Of a DNA stretch of 64,000 nucleotides, positions 1 through 12,866 are shown one piece after another; positions within the stretch are counted from its first letter, which is position 1; each line of letters starts with the position of its first letter. Origin of the DNA: Onchocerca lupi. Its lineage: Eukaryota > Nematoda > Chromadorea > Rhabditida > Onchocercidae. The translations under genes were made by a program, and so were the position numbers. Location of the stretch: NCBI GenBank assembly GCA_028564675.1, contig JAOVVO010000249.1:38997-102996 (forward strand). Reading direction: 5' to 3'. The notes under the pieces are model-generated. The model did not search any database. It was given only the letters and a program-made list of their open reading frames with translations, and was not told the origin of the DNA.

Positions 1-1267
1 TCACTATCACTATTCAATACCAACATCATTAATAAAAGGATTATCATCCCCTATATTTGTCACACGGTAACCTACTCATCTAATCATTACTAAAGCTTTT
101 GTCCTCTCATGTTTTGCTCACACAAGTAAAATGGCATATTAATTTCGCATTGCACCTATTTTTATTACAGTACAATGAGCTTCCAGTGTTGCTTTTTCGA
201 AAGCAAGTATAAGTTGAAGCTTTCGATTAAAATGAAGAAGAAAGTAGTAAACATTAATTCGGAATTAAATTCCAACCGTAAATGGACATTGAAAATGAAA
301 AGACGACTTTGCAGTTCGTGGATATATTTAGGAATGAGAAAGTAGTGATTACTAAGTGAATGCATCTACTGATTTCCAGTATGATAATGAAAAAAAAAAA
401 AAAAACTCTAGCCGTTCAATGTATGCACAGCTTGTCCAATTCCTTTGTAGTTATGATTCCACGCCAAAACTGGGCCTGCCACTGAACCCCACGAGGTCCG
501 TTAGTATTGCCACTTTTATAAAAAATGGGACAGTCTAAATCATATCATCCGTCAGTATGGTTTCACTCAATCTTTTGTTGGTAAAAAACACAAAGAGGAG
601 ACAAAATCTCAAAGCATTTGATGGAAATCAATGCAAGATCTTCCCATTCTATTCACTTCCGCCCTATCCTGTCAGTTTTGTATGCAGAACTTTACCTGTC
701 TTTTATTTTCTCTTTGTTCATCTCATTAAGTATCTAATATTAGTCTGCCATAAAATAAACTTTGCTTTAGTGTCCATAACAGTAGTCGGTTTTACTCACT
801 ACTCCAAATTGAAACTGGACAATCTCTTCAAATACAATGAAATAACTAAATAAGCTAAGAAAAAAAAAAAATCACCAAGCTTTATTGACTTTGGTAAATC
901 ACAGTCCTGAATCAACAACAAGCAACACAGATAAAATTTTGAAAAAAAAAAATCAACAGAAAAAAAAAGAATCAGAGGGCATGCAAGAGTCCTCAAACAA
1001 TGCAGTGAACCAGAAAAGACATGAAGTCTGTATTCTTTAACTATAAAGTTCAACGTATTAATAAAGCTGAACTGGGAAGCATCCTCCACTCAATTGGAAA
1101 CAAATCAAGCACACAGCATAACAAAAATTACACTGCTCACAGAACTGAACAAATAACATTTCATTGCAACAAATCATTATGAACAGATAATTTATTATAT
1201 TATTAATATCTTTGAAAACAAAGAAATGGTAATATGCAATTATATGGTTTTAACAAACCATAATATT
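1..1267. other. AT-rich flank downstream of O-GlcNAcase, no gene seen
   Basis: No exon chain or family motif was recognised on either strand. The stretch holds A- and T-runs (around 389-403 and 860-970) and short ORFs with no recognisable composition. The 3' UTR of the minus-strand O-GlcNAcase gene must lie just below 1268. TTTATT (AATAAA on the minus strand) occurs near 879-884, but I cannot assign the true polyadenylation site. Confidence 0.6.
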
Positions 1268-4200
1268 TTATGGAAGTATAGAAGCATATGCGCTTGGAAA
1301 GCCAATGAGATGCTCAACATAAGCGCAAGTCATCGGATAGTCAGATGAGACACAATTTAAATGGAATTATTTCCTGGTTATTTTCACAATTAAAAATACA
1401 GAAATGCTCAAAGCAAATGATGATATTATGATATGAACAGAAGTAAAGAAAAGAAAATAAGTTATAATATTAAAATAAGTTACAGACTTAGTTATAGTAT
1501 TGAGCGACACAGATATTAAAAAGAAAGATGAAAAGAACAACAAAGAGAATCAATGAGCAGAAAAAAATTACGTTCACAAAGAATGGCCCATCAAAATCAG
1601 ATCATCAGCAACACCCGCTTCCTGAAATTCAAAAGTGACACTATAGACAATAACGAGAAACTATTAATTTTGTCCCTGAAATACACGAAAGGGATCAAGA
1701 CTTTTAATAATGATATTATCATTTCAAATAAAAAAGCAAAGTAAATAGGGAAAAATTAAAATAGGCCTACCTTCAAAGTAATCAAACCTATTCTTGAGCA
1801 TAAATTGATTTTTTCACTGTCGGATGCATTCAGCACCATGAAAAATCCAGAGGATCCTATAATAACAGAATCAAGCAAGAGAGTCTGTAGAGTCTTCTTT
1901 ACTAAAAAAGAAATTCGGATAAAAGCTTACAAAAAAAAACGAAATTTTGAGAATTTAAAAATATAACGATGAACAAAGAAAACCAATGAGAAAGTAAAAA
2001 AAGATTGTAGTGATATATCATCGAAATCTCCATTAGATATGATGGGAACTAGAACAGCACAAGGGCCAATGAAAAGGGAAAAGAATTTAGTTTATTTTTT
2101 ATCTCTTATAAAACAGACAGTAATGTAATCCGATTTTACCTAGAAAAGCTGTTGGTCAATATTCTTAGTTACATAAATCACTGATAACATCAATGATGAT
2201 TAAAACAATATTTTATGAACATTCTCTCGATTTTTTCTCTCATTTTTGAAAATGTTTCGCATATATCATTTCATATGAAGCTTTTATAAATTGGAAGTCC
2301 CGAATATAAAGGAAGTTGCCATAAGCTCACCATTATAAGATAAGGCGATAGCTGTTATGCATACCAACCTACGAAAAACCACGGCATCTTGTGATAAGTC
2401 GTGACATCCTATATCAATCTATAACTTTATGTAAAGTTTTTCCAAAATATTCTGAAATGATCCAGTAGCGATTTCACACACATTCTTATAATAAATGTTA
2501 TTATTCCAATATCAATTAAATATTAAATCAATTAAATATATGAATAACAACCTGACTCGGAAACTGCTCGTAGAAATAGTCGGAAAAACCAGGCGGTCCC
2601 CAATCGACAATATCTTCATATAGACGCAGCCACTTAAAAATATTTTGTCAGAAACCAAACTTATTTTATCTTTCAATATGGTGACAAGATGATAACTAAA
2701 ATCTGCAGGAAAAGTTCATAAAAGTTAAATAGATATTGCATTTCTTATTTGCAGTTTCTATCACCCACTATCAGTAGCAATATAGAATTGAATGAAAATC
2801 AGGTAAGCAGTCCTACTATCTAAAAATTTTCAATTTTTAGATACTACAACTGCTTACCTGATTTTTATTCAAAAGTCTCTTCTGGTTCAGGAGAAAGAAT
2901 GTGTAGGCGAAAAGCCATGATTAAAACAGAATTCCTGATACATTTGAAATTATTTGGATTTACCTGATGTTCAGTTTCCTCACTGCAAGATATAGATTGC
3001 TCTTTCTCCGCTTCAACATATACCTTATATTTCGAACGCATCTTTGGAATATACTGATTTCGGACCTAAAAACACATTGTTTGCATGCAGTTACAAAATA
3101 CTATTTCTTTCAAACCTACTGCAGCAATAATTCCTTAGCCATATTGCTGTTCATTGTGAAACGAAAAATCTTATATCTAACTTATAACTCGGCAAACCTT
3201 TTCAGCAAATTGTTTCGCATCAAGTGCAGCACATATCATGCCAATGACTTGTCGCGGATTCCCCACGGCATCATTTTCAACTGCAACGAAGCAAGTCCGA
3301 GGCGTTGCGAAACTAACATAAGCACCAATATACCTTTAAAAAGCCATCCTTCAAATGCATATCAAGTCAGATCTTTACCAAAAGTTCATATAAATATAGA
3401 AAAGCATATATATATATATATATATAAGGAATCGCTATTTGATCAAATTAATAATTTACTAAACCACTCAGGAACAAAGCCTTGTGAAAAGAGAAAGGTT
3501 AGGAAATGCCTTAAAAGCAGCATAAGAATCCTGACCTAAGAAGTATATTCGAGATACCTTCAACTACATTATACTGAACTTTACATATAGTTTCTAATTT
3601 TTCATCTAAAAGAATAACTTACTTGTCAAAAAAAAACTCATTTTTTATTTCTTCTAGAATTCCCATGTTTGAAACATATTCATGTTCGATTTTCCACATA
3701 TACCGAATGTTTTTCTGGAACTAAATACAACTTAAATTTAAGAAGCTCAATAACTGCAAATTCTGTCATACTCAAAACACCGAAAATGTAATACGAAATA
3801 TTTATGAAGGCGGGATGGTTCGAAATATGATTACAATCTTGTAGAATAAGATTTTTTTTGAAAATATAACTTAAGACAAATCAAAAAAATTTGATAATAA
3901 AATTTTTTACAACAACTACAAACTCTACATATCGGAATAAATGTAAAGAGAGAGAAACATGATAACAATATACTTGCCCTCTTCCAAAAAAAGAAAAATA
4001 GAAGGGAGAAACATACCATATCTTCATCTGCATAAGGCCTAACTGTATAGCAGTTCAAGAAAAGCGGCAGCACCGTTTTCAGCAAGAATAAGTCCGCTAA
4101 ATTAGCATTCGAATACAGGAGCTTCTGCAAGTCTGTCAGGAAACCGCCAGATAAAGTCCATGGTTCAACATCCGGAATATCCATACGCCAAAAACAATCA

Positions 4201-7200
4201 CAATCTACAAAGATATTAAAATAATCACATGGTTGGAAATTTTTAGTAAGAATTATTAGATGAAAAAACACTGCAATTAATGGAAAGATGTACCAGTAGG
4301 TGCTATATTTAAATGTCCACCGGCCATCCAAAGAACAAGTGCTTCCAGAATAGAAGTCATACCTTGAGCGTCATAAATGTATTGAAATAGTTCCTGAACA
4401 ACGCTCTGCAAGAATAACGTTTACATATTTATGTCTTATAAATATCTATTTCATGATGGATTTACACATTTTCAAACGATTCTGCATTCCAAACAGAGCA
4501 AATTTATGAATAATGCTTCTCTGAATAGTAATCAAAAATGTAAGAAATGCACTGAGGTTTTGTAGTCTTAACATAACAGTTGTAACAATCATTCCACAGT
4601 ATTTCAGAACTACTATATGGATAAGTTTGAGGGATAAATCGAAACTTAGCTCAATAAAAGTTGCTGGAAAATATAATTCAAACCATAAATACTAGAATTC
4701 CAAATACATCTCCTTATACAAAGGAATATCTAATTAATAATACAGTAAAATTGCGATCGCTTTCTCTTTAGGTTTAATAAAGATCAACAATATATCTTAG
4801 CAAATAATAAAAATAACGAATTTCTGGGAAAATAACAGACACGATTAGGAAGCTGCGTGATATGTTGATAAAGTCTCGTTACATCACGTAACAGTTTGAC
4901 AAAATCCTCGCATCTCCGTTTCCACTCGTCACTCACAAATTCTTGTACCTTCTACAAATAAATGAAAAATCAAAAGTTTATCTCGAACTCAACATGGAAA
5001 TAAAAAGTGTACCACAAAAACGATACAGAAAACTGCATATTGTATTACTCATCGAATACTATATAGAATGAATAATTAGAGAGTGTGTTATAGACACACT
5101 GCAATTCACCAGTGAAACATTCAAATGGATAAGAAACCGCAGAATGTGAATTCTTCAGTAATAGCAGAAATAAAATACGCTAAACCAATAAAACAGAAAT
5201 AAAATACCCTCAACAGTATTGTGATGTAATGAGGTCTTATGGAAATAAAAACTGAAAGGACAGCAAAAAAAATTTAGCAACCTGGTTGTCAATACTATTA
5301 CTACTTCTCCTCATCACATATGAGTTCTCGTGAAGCCAAGAAAACTCTTGCAGCATTTGAATCCCACGGCGACCATGTTCAAATGGCAAATAAAACATAT
5401 CGACAAAGATTGCCACTTGATCCACTCCAGTGATACTACAATAAATCTATGCCAGAACGACTCATTTTTTGTGCGTTATTTCGTTTTTCAAAACCAGTAT
5501 ATAAAATATATTTAACTATCTAAACGATACAATGCATTGTTTAGTAAGAAATGGTGGAACAAATAAAGCATTTGAAATACTTTGTTTCCGAATCCGAATG
5601 AACACTGCTGTCCATACTGATGTCCGACGAAACTTCCAGCATTTCCTGAACATTTCCTTTGTTTTGATCTGATGCTTCCAATAACGGTTTTGTGTCATCC
5701 TGGAAACCGATCAACAACACTTAAGAAACATGAAAAAAAATCAAAAAATGTTTTTGAAGGAGATCAAGAAAATGTCAAAAAACCTTGGTAACCGACATCA
5801 GATCCATTGGCTCACTATACTCAGAACACATCGAGTTTACTGTCTGTACCACTGAGCTGTTCTAAAAACAGGTTGATGTAAACTTGAACTAGCATTCCAA
5901 AACATGCAATTCATCTCATCAAGATGAAGTTTATAAATGTTCATGTAGCTGATTTATCTCTACAATTATTCCATGACACTCAATCCTCACATTTTTTGGA
6001 ATCAAACAATTTTTCAAACGAGAATCGATGATTATGTAGTAAGAATTACCTCAGCATTGAAGTAAATAATTGCTGTCTGACTGTCACTGTTCTCCGGAGC
6101 ATTCAGTTCTCGAGAAACCAGAGAAATACTGCTTGTTGATGGCTTCAATTCGTTGAGTTCATTAGCTTCGACTATTTTAACGGGCAAAGATCTAAAAATA
6201 TTCTGAAATTGGAGATGTCATGAACATTCCAAAACTGGTTTTACTGAAATAAAATATGGTATCAACAAATTTAAGCGGAAGCATTAACTTACGGATGAGA
6301 ATTTGTTGACGATTCGGCATTGAAGTATTCGATCCATTTCTTAATACCTTCATCTAGAGCTTTTAGCGGATGATATAATCGTTTCGGCGAAGCATTTTCA
6401 ACAATATGTGCTGCAACAGGAACTACATCACCTGCCTCTAATATAGCATCTGATTCCGCCTCTGAAAGGAATCGAAGGCAGTCTAAAAGGGGAGGAGAAA
6501 TACAAAACCTCTGACTTATTGACTTCTAAGATCCTTATATTTTGCATGACCTCATTTAAATCTCTAATCTAAAGATAGAAAGGATTCCTAAATGTTCTAG
6601 AATATATGAAAAAGTATAAGCTATATCTAAAATTACACTACTTTCAAGCTATGGATGTCAGTTAACAGTAACACACACTCAGTCCTTCAGAAAAACTGTA
6701 CCTTACCAATACAATCTCCAAATGATCAAAAATAAGCATTGTGGCGATACCTTCCAGAACATCAGCATCTGCATGACAGCTATTCCATTCCGCTAATGTG
6801 TAAAATGGCAAAAAATTAGCCTCATAACGACAATTCGGATTCAATAAAATTCCTGCGATCTCCTCTTTCAGTCGTACAGGCCTGTAACACTTTTCAAAAG
6901 TAATTTTGACGCCAGCGCCAACAAGAAAACTTTTTTTAAAAATATTATACATACCTTCCTGCAAATGGACCCAGAAAAACCCGCTTAGGATCGTAATCAT
7001 TGGCATGCAAGTTATCCCAAACCACCGGTTTTCTTTGTAGCACAGCAGCAACACGCCGAATATGTTCGATTGTAATTTCACGGGATACTACGCGAGGTCC
7101 TCAAATATATCTACTCAATTTCTTGGCCCTTTATCAGATTATTTCTAATAATATCAAAATCTCAAGTAAAATAATGATGAAGTTCCAATTTAAAAAAAAA

Positions 7201-8363
7201 AAAAATTCGCTCTCAAAAATAGTTTCAATATACGACGCAAAACATACCTGTCCATAAAATATGTATATCAGCAACCAGCTTTTTACCCAGCGTAATTAAA
7301 TAGTCCGATTCTTCCAACGATGGATTCGCTCGTGATTCACAATACTCTACAAAAGAAATTCATCTCTGAACGAGCAAACTGCCGCAAAACCAACAAAGAT
7401 AAGTAACAGTAGTGCCTTCGGAAAATTGCTCTCTCAGATAAATCAGGTAAATGTTAAAAGACTGGCTAAACTTAGCACTGAGTCACCTGTAGGACAAAAA
7501 AAGAAATGAGGACATTTCAAAAATTCGTATAGAGAATTAGCAACAGTTAACTGGGCCATAACAATAGATGAAAATTGCTTTTTGTCGGCATCGTTCATTG
7601 TCATATCAATATCGTCGAACAGCAAAGCAAATGCATCACATCCTAAACAGCGTACCTAGAAAAGGACACCATAAAAGTAAGTTAATCATTTCAATGGGAT
7701 ACAAAGACAATATCTTTCGACTTCCTTTCAAAAAGTGTTACTTTCTATCAGTCTTCCCAGTAGGCAGAATTTACGGTTAGCCTTCCATATAACAGCATAA
7801 AAATGAGGATAATCAAATACAACCAACCTGCTCAGATTTATCATGCAGAGCTTTAATTTCTTTTTCACTTGAATAAATAATATCAATTCCAGGAGATAAT
7901 GCGTACACGAAGGTAACATTTTCCATTCTTGCTGTTTGGATCAAAGATTGCAATAACTCTGTAAATGAACAAACCGAGTACCCCATCCTTAATTTTTGCC
8001 TTGAAAAACAAGAATATGTAGCGCTTCGATTTACAAACCACCAACCTACTTCATCGGAATTGTACAATTGCCTCCAATCAGCTCTATGCTTCAAGTCGTC
8101 TTTTGGTGCGTAAATGTAAGTGTTCATTCCCAGACGTCTCATTCTGGCGAATAAATCTTTCCGCTGGTCTGCTGTCCACGGTCGTCCATAGAATCCTGTT
8201 TTCAGATTGCCTTCTTTAATAGATATAAGATATCATTAAATAATCAAAATGTAGTAATGTATACATCTAAAGTTTCAATTTTTATCATACCTTCAACAAT
8301 ACCACACAAGAATTGCGCTGCACGACGCTCTTTCTCAGCTTTTGTTTTAGAGCGCGTCTGCAT
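1268..8363 (-). CDS. OGA: Protein O-GlcNAcase (OGA), complete, 22 exons, about 865 aa
   Basis: Removes O-linked GlcNAc from serine and threonine of nuclear and cytoplasmic proteins. Exons, high to low: 8363-8291, 8195-8046, 7958-7828, 7655-7487, 7346-7248, 7099-6955, 6881-6751, 6482-6293, 6191-6050, 5861-5784, 5699-5581, 5435-5282, 4948-4841, 4405-4294, 4204-4017, 3714-3623, 3312-3198, 3065-2964, 2632-2552, 2418-2331, 1856-1771, 1312-1268; all junctions keep frame. The N-terminal GH84 glycosidase domain has GFYGRPW, NTYIYAPKDD, the catalytic pair in LLFDDID (about D132-D133), FCPTEYC and WDNLHANDYDPKR. A linker and stalk helices (FVDMFYLPFEHG, EPWTLSGGF) follow, then a C-terminal acetyltransferase-like domain (TCFVAVEN, IPKMRSKY). 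Length is near the human 916 aa. An in-frame TGA precedes the first ATG. Weak points: the acceptor at 6482 could instead be 6461, and the last 15-codon exon rests on a weak acceptor plus similarity of IGFP to the human C-terminal EGFP; reading through instead ends at 1756. Confidence 0.95.
2795..2865. repeat. Near-perfect 34-nt inverted repeat (hairpin) inside an OGA intron
   Basis: Arms 2795-2828 and 2832-2865 are reverse complements over 34 positions with three mismatches and a 3-nt spacer. The hairpin lies in the OGA intron between the exons at 3065-2964 and 2632-2552. Length and pairing are in the range of a microRNA precursor, though the loop is very short, and a small palindromic transposon remnant would look similar. 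Either strand could be transcribed. Confidence 0.8.
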
Positions 8364-9818
8364 AATATAGTTTGGAGAGCATCCAATCCAGCGTACTGAT
8401 CAGCACCTCTGAAACTAATTGCTTGCACTGCATGCAAGCTCTTTTTATAACACATTAATCACTTATTACAACTATCATAATGCTCGTACTGTGCAGCACA
8501 TCATTCAATATTGTACAACAATATCTGCGAAACTATACGGTACCACCTTTTAACTGTAAACTACATTAACACTTTCCGCTTCAAAAAACAAAAAATACCA
8601 ACGAGACTAAAATTAGTGGTGTAAAACACTGATACACTGGTTTAGTAAGTGGATGCATCGATGCATACTTTTTACTCCACAGTACAATCCTTAATTCTTC
8701 TAACAAATATAACCTGCACCACATCATTTAGAAAGAAAATTACTGATCAAATTGTGCAGAAAACCCAAGAAGGCCTATCAATTACAGAATTGTATGACGT
8801 AATGCCTATCTAAATTTAACGTCAGATTTCAGTGGTTATAATGCACGTTTCAAAATAACGCAGGATGTTCATTTCACTGCTCGTTCCACATAAAAAGCAG
8901 AGATGAACCAGTGTTGCACTGAACTGCTTCCATCTTACTGTCTCTGTTTCTCGATAATTTTAGACTGTTCAAGCGTCCCTTTCACACAACTCAAATATAT
9001 AAAAATAAACTTAAACATCACTTCATACGCACCAAATGTCAGTGAACAACGACAAAAATTCATGTACGCCAAATTGGCGAACCGTATCCAAGCCCACTTC
9101 GTGTATTCCCGGTAAGTGGCGTCAGTAGATCTCTTTATTCCGCATGGAGTGTAAAGCAGTCGAGTCTGTTGATGTCCCGAGCTATTTAGCTAATTTTTAG
9201 TCCATCATAACACTGTTCCCACTTCTCTGTCCGTATCACCTTATCGCTATCACTGCACAAATAGTAACGTTGAACAATTCATAACTCTGCACGCGCTGTC
9301 TTAAAGATATTGTCAGGCTGCTCCAACCTTATCCAACTTTATCCGATTCCATCAATCCCATAGTGCTGGTACTGATCACCTTATTATGTTTTTCTGATAA
9401 CTAGGATTCAGGCTTACATTTCTTTTTTTTATCAATTTGACCTTTGTGTCGAAGCCAAGATTCTCTTTATGCACTCGGATGACAATGCCTTTATCCACTG
9501 ACCTGCAGCAAATTCTATGGGCTCATATTAATAAGCTTATGCTTTGCTTATCTTAAGCAATAGCTTGATCCAGAGATGCAATATTTTGTGAACACTATTC
9601 ATGCAAATGTTATTTTGCAAAAAACTATTGATTTTTTTTTTTTGTAGCTGCTTTATTTGTAAAATATATCGTATGACTCTTTCAATTACAAACCTAAGTC
9701 GAAGGAAGAATTTGTGCAGAATCATCACGCTTTTTTGCACTCGGTTTCATTGCAAATATGAGTGGGATAAAAATTATTATTTTTAAATGAGTTTTATTAA
9801 TAATTAAAACTTCAGGAT
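8364..9818. promoter_or_regulatory. Intergenic region between divergent OGA and MTMR9 start codons
   Basis: The two start codons face away from each other across 1,455 bases, so this segment should carry both promoters and 5' UTRs. No exon was recognised. ATG-containing ORFs such as 8903-9115 show no family motif or splice-supported continuation. No TATA box or factor site could be called with confidence. Confidence 0.55.
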
Positions 9819-12800
9819 ATGGAGTTATCAGAGGCAATAGAACGGCCACGTATAGATAATGTATTCTTACGGAAAGGTCCTCGACAACCACAGTCAGGTT
9901 CAATAGCTCTCATTGGACATCATATGATTTTTTCACCGTCTTCGGGCTCAACAAACTCCCCGAACGGAAAGGAACATAGCAGTGAACTTTGGGTAATTTT
10001 AACTGATTTACTGACAGAATAACATTTTGCGGATTTCTTGTGTCACTGAATAATATATATCGGAAAGGTGATAACATTTGAATCATTTGATAGATTTTCA
10101 ATCAGATGATGTGAATAGTATGAATAGCAGTAGTTTACTTGAATATCCAGATCGACATTCCCGATCCTGCTTTACATTCTTGGTTCAGTTGTATATTAAG
10201 GTTTCTAGGAACTTGAGAAGAGATGTCGATTAAGAAATCGGGAAATCGGGCTTGCTTCAAAATCTTCTCAAGCTTGATATAGATTTTCAAACGTACATTT
10301 GTAGTAGCATGTTAGATCCATATGTACACAAAATTATTGCCTAGAAATCTCTCTAGATCAAAACTTTCGCTTCACAAACTGGTAATACTGCTGGATGGTG
10401 TTACTGAAAATCAAGCAAGAATGATGGAGAAAGGCAGTAGTTTCAGCTTCTCCATCGTGCAGTGGATCGTGTCGTTGTGGAGCCAATCATTAAAGATAAC
10501 TTAAGTCGTAGTGGAAAGCTGATTTTAAAGTGCAAGAACTTCATGATATGTATTTTTGAAATCGAAGATTTGGATGACTGCGTCGCTGTTGCACGTTCTA
10601 TCGAAAAATTATCTAATTTAAGCAAGTTATTATTACTACTATTATTATTATTTATTCGTTATTTATTATTGTTAATTATACAACAAAAATATAGGTCGTT
10701 ATTATTAATTAACATTATTAATTATTGTTTATTATTGCTATGTTGTTATTATTAATTACTGTGTATTATTGCTATTTGTTATTACTCAGTTTTCATCGTA
10801 AAAGTACGTAATAATGAGTGAAATGGTTTGACATCTTTCGAAAAGTCTCATTGTTAAATATCTATAATTTCTGATACTGAATTATACTGTTCTACAGGAA
10901 GAACGAATGATTAACAGATATTTGCTTTTCAGAAGGCATACAGCACGACTATCCATTTTATTATCGATGCCCGTTTACTGTACTGGATAATGGATGGACT
11001 GCTTTTGATGCTGAACAAGAATATGCGAAGTTAAAGATACGGTGCAAAGATGGGTGGCGTATAAGTGCTGTCAACAAGGGCTTTCGGGTATGACATTTTT
11101 CCTGCTGTTTAAAGTTATTACCCTTTCACCGGTATAGATAAAATGATGTTTATTATAATTACTTTGTTGTACAAGTCGCACTTTACTCGCTGAACTGTTC
11201 ATCGAACGAGATTGAGGTGTAGTCAGTGTAAACATCCCTCCAACACATTATCTCGATGTTTTGTACACAGCAGCTTTATATGAAGATTTTTGACTTCTAA
11301 GTTCGATAAAAATATATAGGAAATTGTAATAATAAATTAAATGAAATATGCTCCAATAAATTCAGGTAACGAAAGAAAGCTTTCGTCAACGGATACTTTT
11401 TGCGGTCAACAAATAATCAGAAATCTATATAGACAGACTATCCAGTAGTTCTTGGATATTTATAAGAATGTGCTGAATGGTTTTTCCATATAATTCTTTT
11501 AAATAGGTATGTAATACGTATCCTGAAATGGTAATTGTACCGAAGGGTATTGGCGATGATTATCTTAGAATATCTGCTACTTTTCGAGATGGTGGACGTT
11601 TCCCCATACTAAGCTTTTATCATGAAGAAACGAAGGTTTGTTTTGGTCCTCTTTGGTTTCATAGTAGACATTTCCTTCGATATATCTTGGAAAAATGCCG
11701 TTTACTATTCACACTCAATACAGTCTACTCTTCTTTTTAAAAAGCTTTAATTATATCTTTCAGTCTTGTCTTATCCGTTGCGGACAACCTTTAGTTGGTC
11801 CTACGAATCGGCGGTGTAAAGAAGATGAAACGATCCTAAATTCATTATTGTCCTCAACAAGTAAAGGAGTTATTGTAGACACACGTACGAAAACTCTTGC
11901 ACAAAGCGCTAAAAATAAAGGTATATCCAGTGGCGTGTTTCGTTTTATTTATATCTGCTGATTTTTTTGCAAAACGTGCCGCCGCTATTGTAGTACCCCA
12001 GTATGCTTTTATTTATTTTTTGTTTTTGATGTTTTTAATATTTGCTTTTTTTGACTATTAGTTTTGGCAAAGGCAACAGTGGGTGATACAATCCCACAGA
12101 TTTTTTCCAGACCAGTTGGTATTTTTAAAAACTTCACTGAAAAGGATTTTAAACGTAGGAAAGTCATTCGGGATCACGTAGCAGCTTTTTAAGCTATGGA
12201 ATAGATCAATATGAAGTTATTGTACATTTTCATAATCTTTTCTTGCGGTATTTTCTACAAAATAGTTTACATATTTTTAAGGCTGGATAAACTGACTTGA
12301 AATTAATGGAAATCAGATATCCCTGCGATATAAAGATATTAAAGTTAAATTTATAAACACTTATTTTCTTTTGGTTCAAGGTGGCGGATGTGAATCGCAG
12401 ATGTTTTATTCGCAGTGGAGATATATATATGGTGGCACTCCACGAATCAAAGAAGTTCATGATGCACTGGCCAGATTAGTTGAATGTGAGTTTGACCTCT
12501 CGGTTGCACTGCGATGTTCTTTGTTTTCAAAACATCAGACACAGTTTTTCCAGATTTGTCTATTCTGGACTTCAGCACAGTCCGTTTATTGTTTTGCATG
12601 ACCATTTTCGAGCTACCCACTCTGTCATGTTTCATTTTAAAACTTTTAATTTATATCTGATTCCGTTCTGTTGTAGCACATCAGCTGTTGGTGTTTAATA
12701 TTATTATCATCCTCACATATTCTGGTATTTCTGTATTTAACATTCTCTGCAATAGAAAAAATACAAAAATGATGTATAGAAAAAAAAAAAGAAAATGAAG

Positions 12801-12832
12801 TAAATTTTAGTTATGTTGCTTTTCTCTTGTTT

Positions 12833-12866
<34 letters not shown>

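Noticed and set aside
3396..3425. Alternating TA tract
   Set aside because: Simple AT microsatellite; no wider structure around it.
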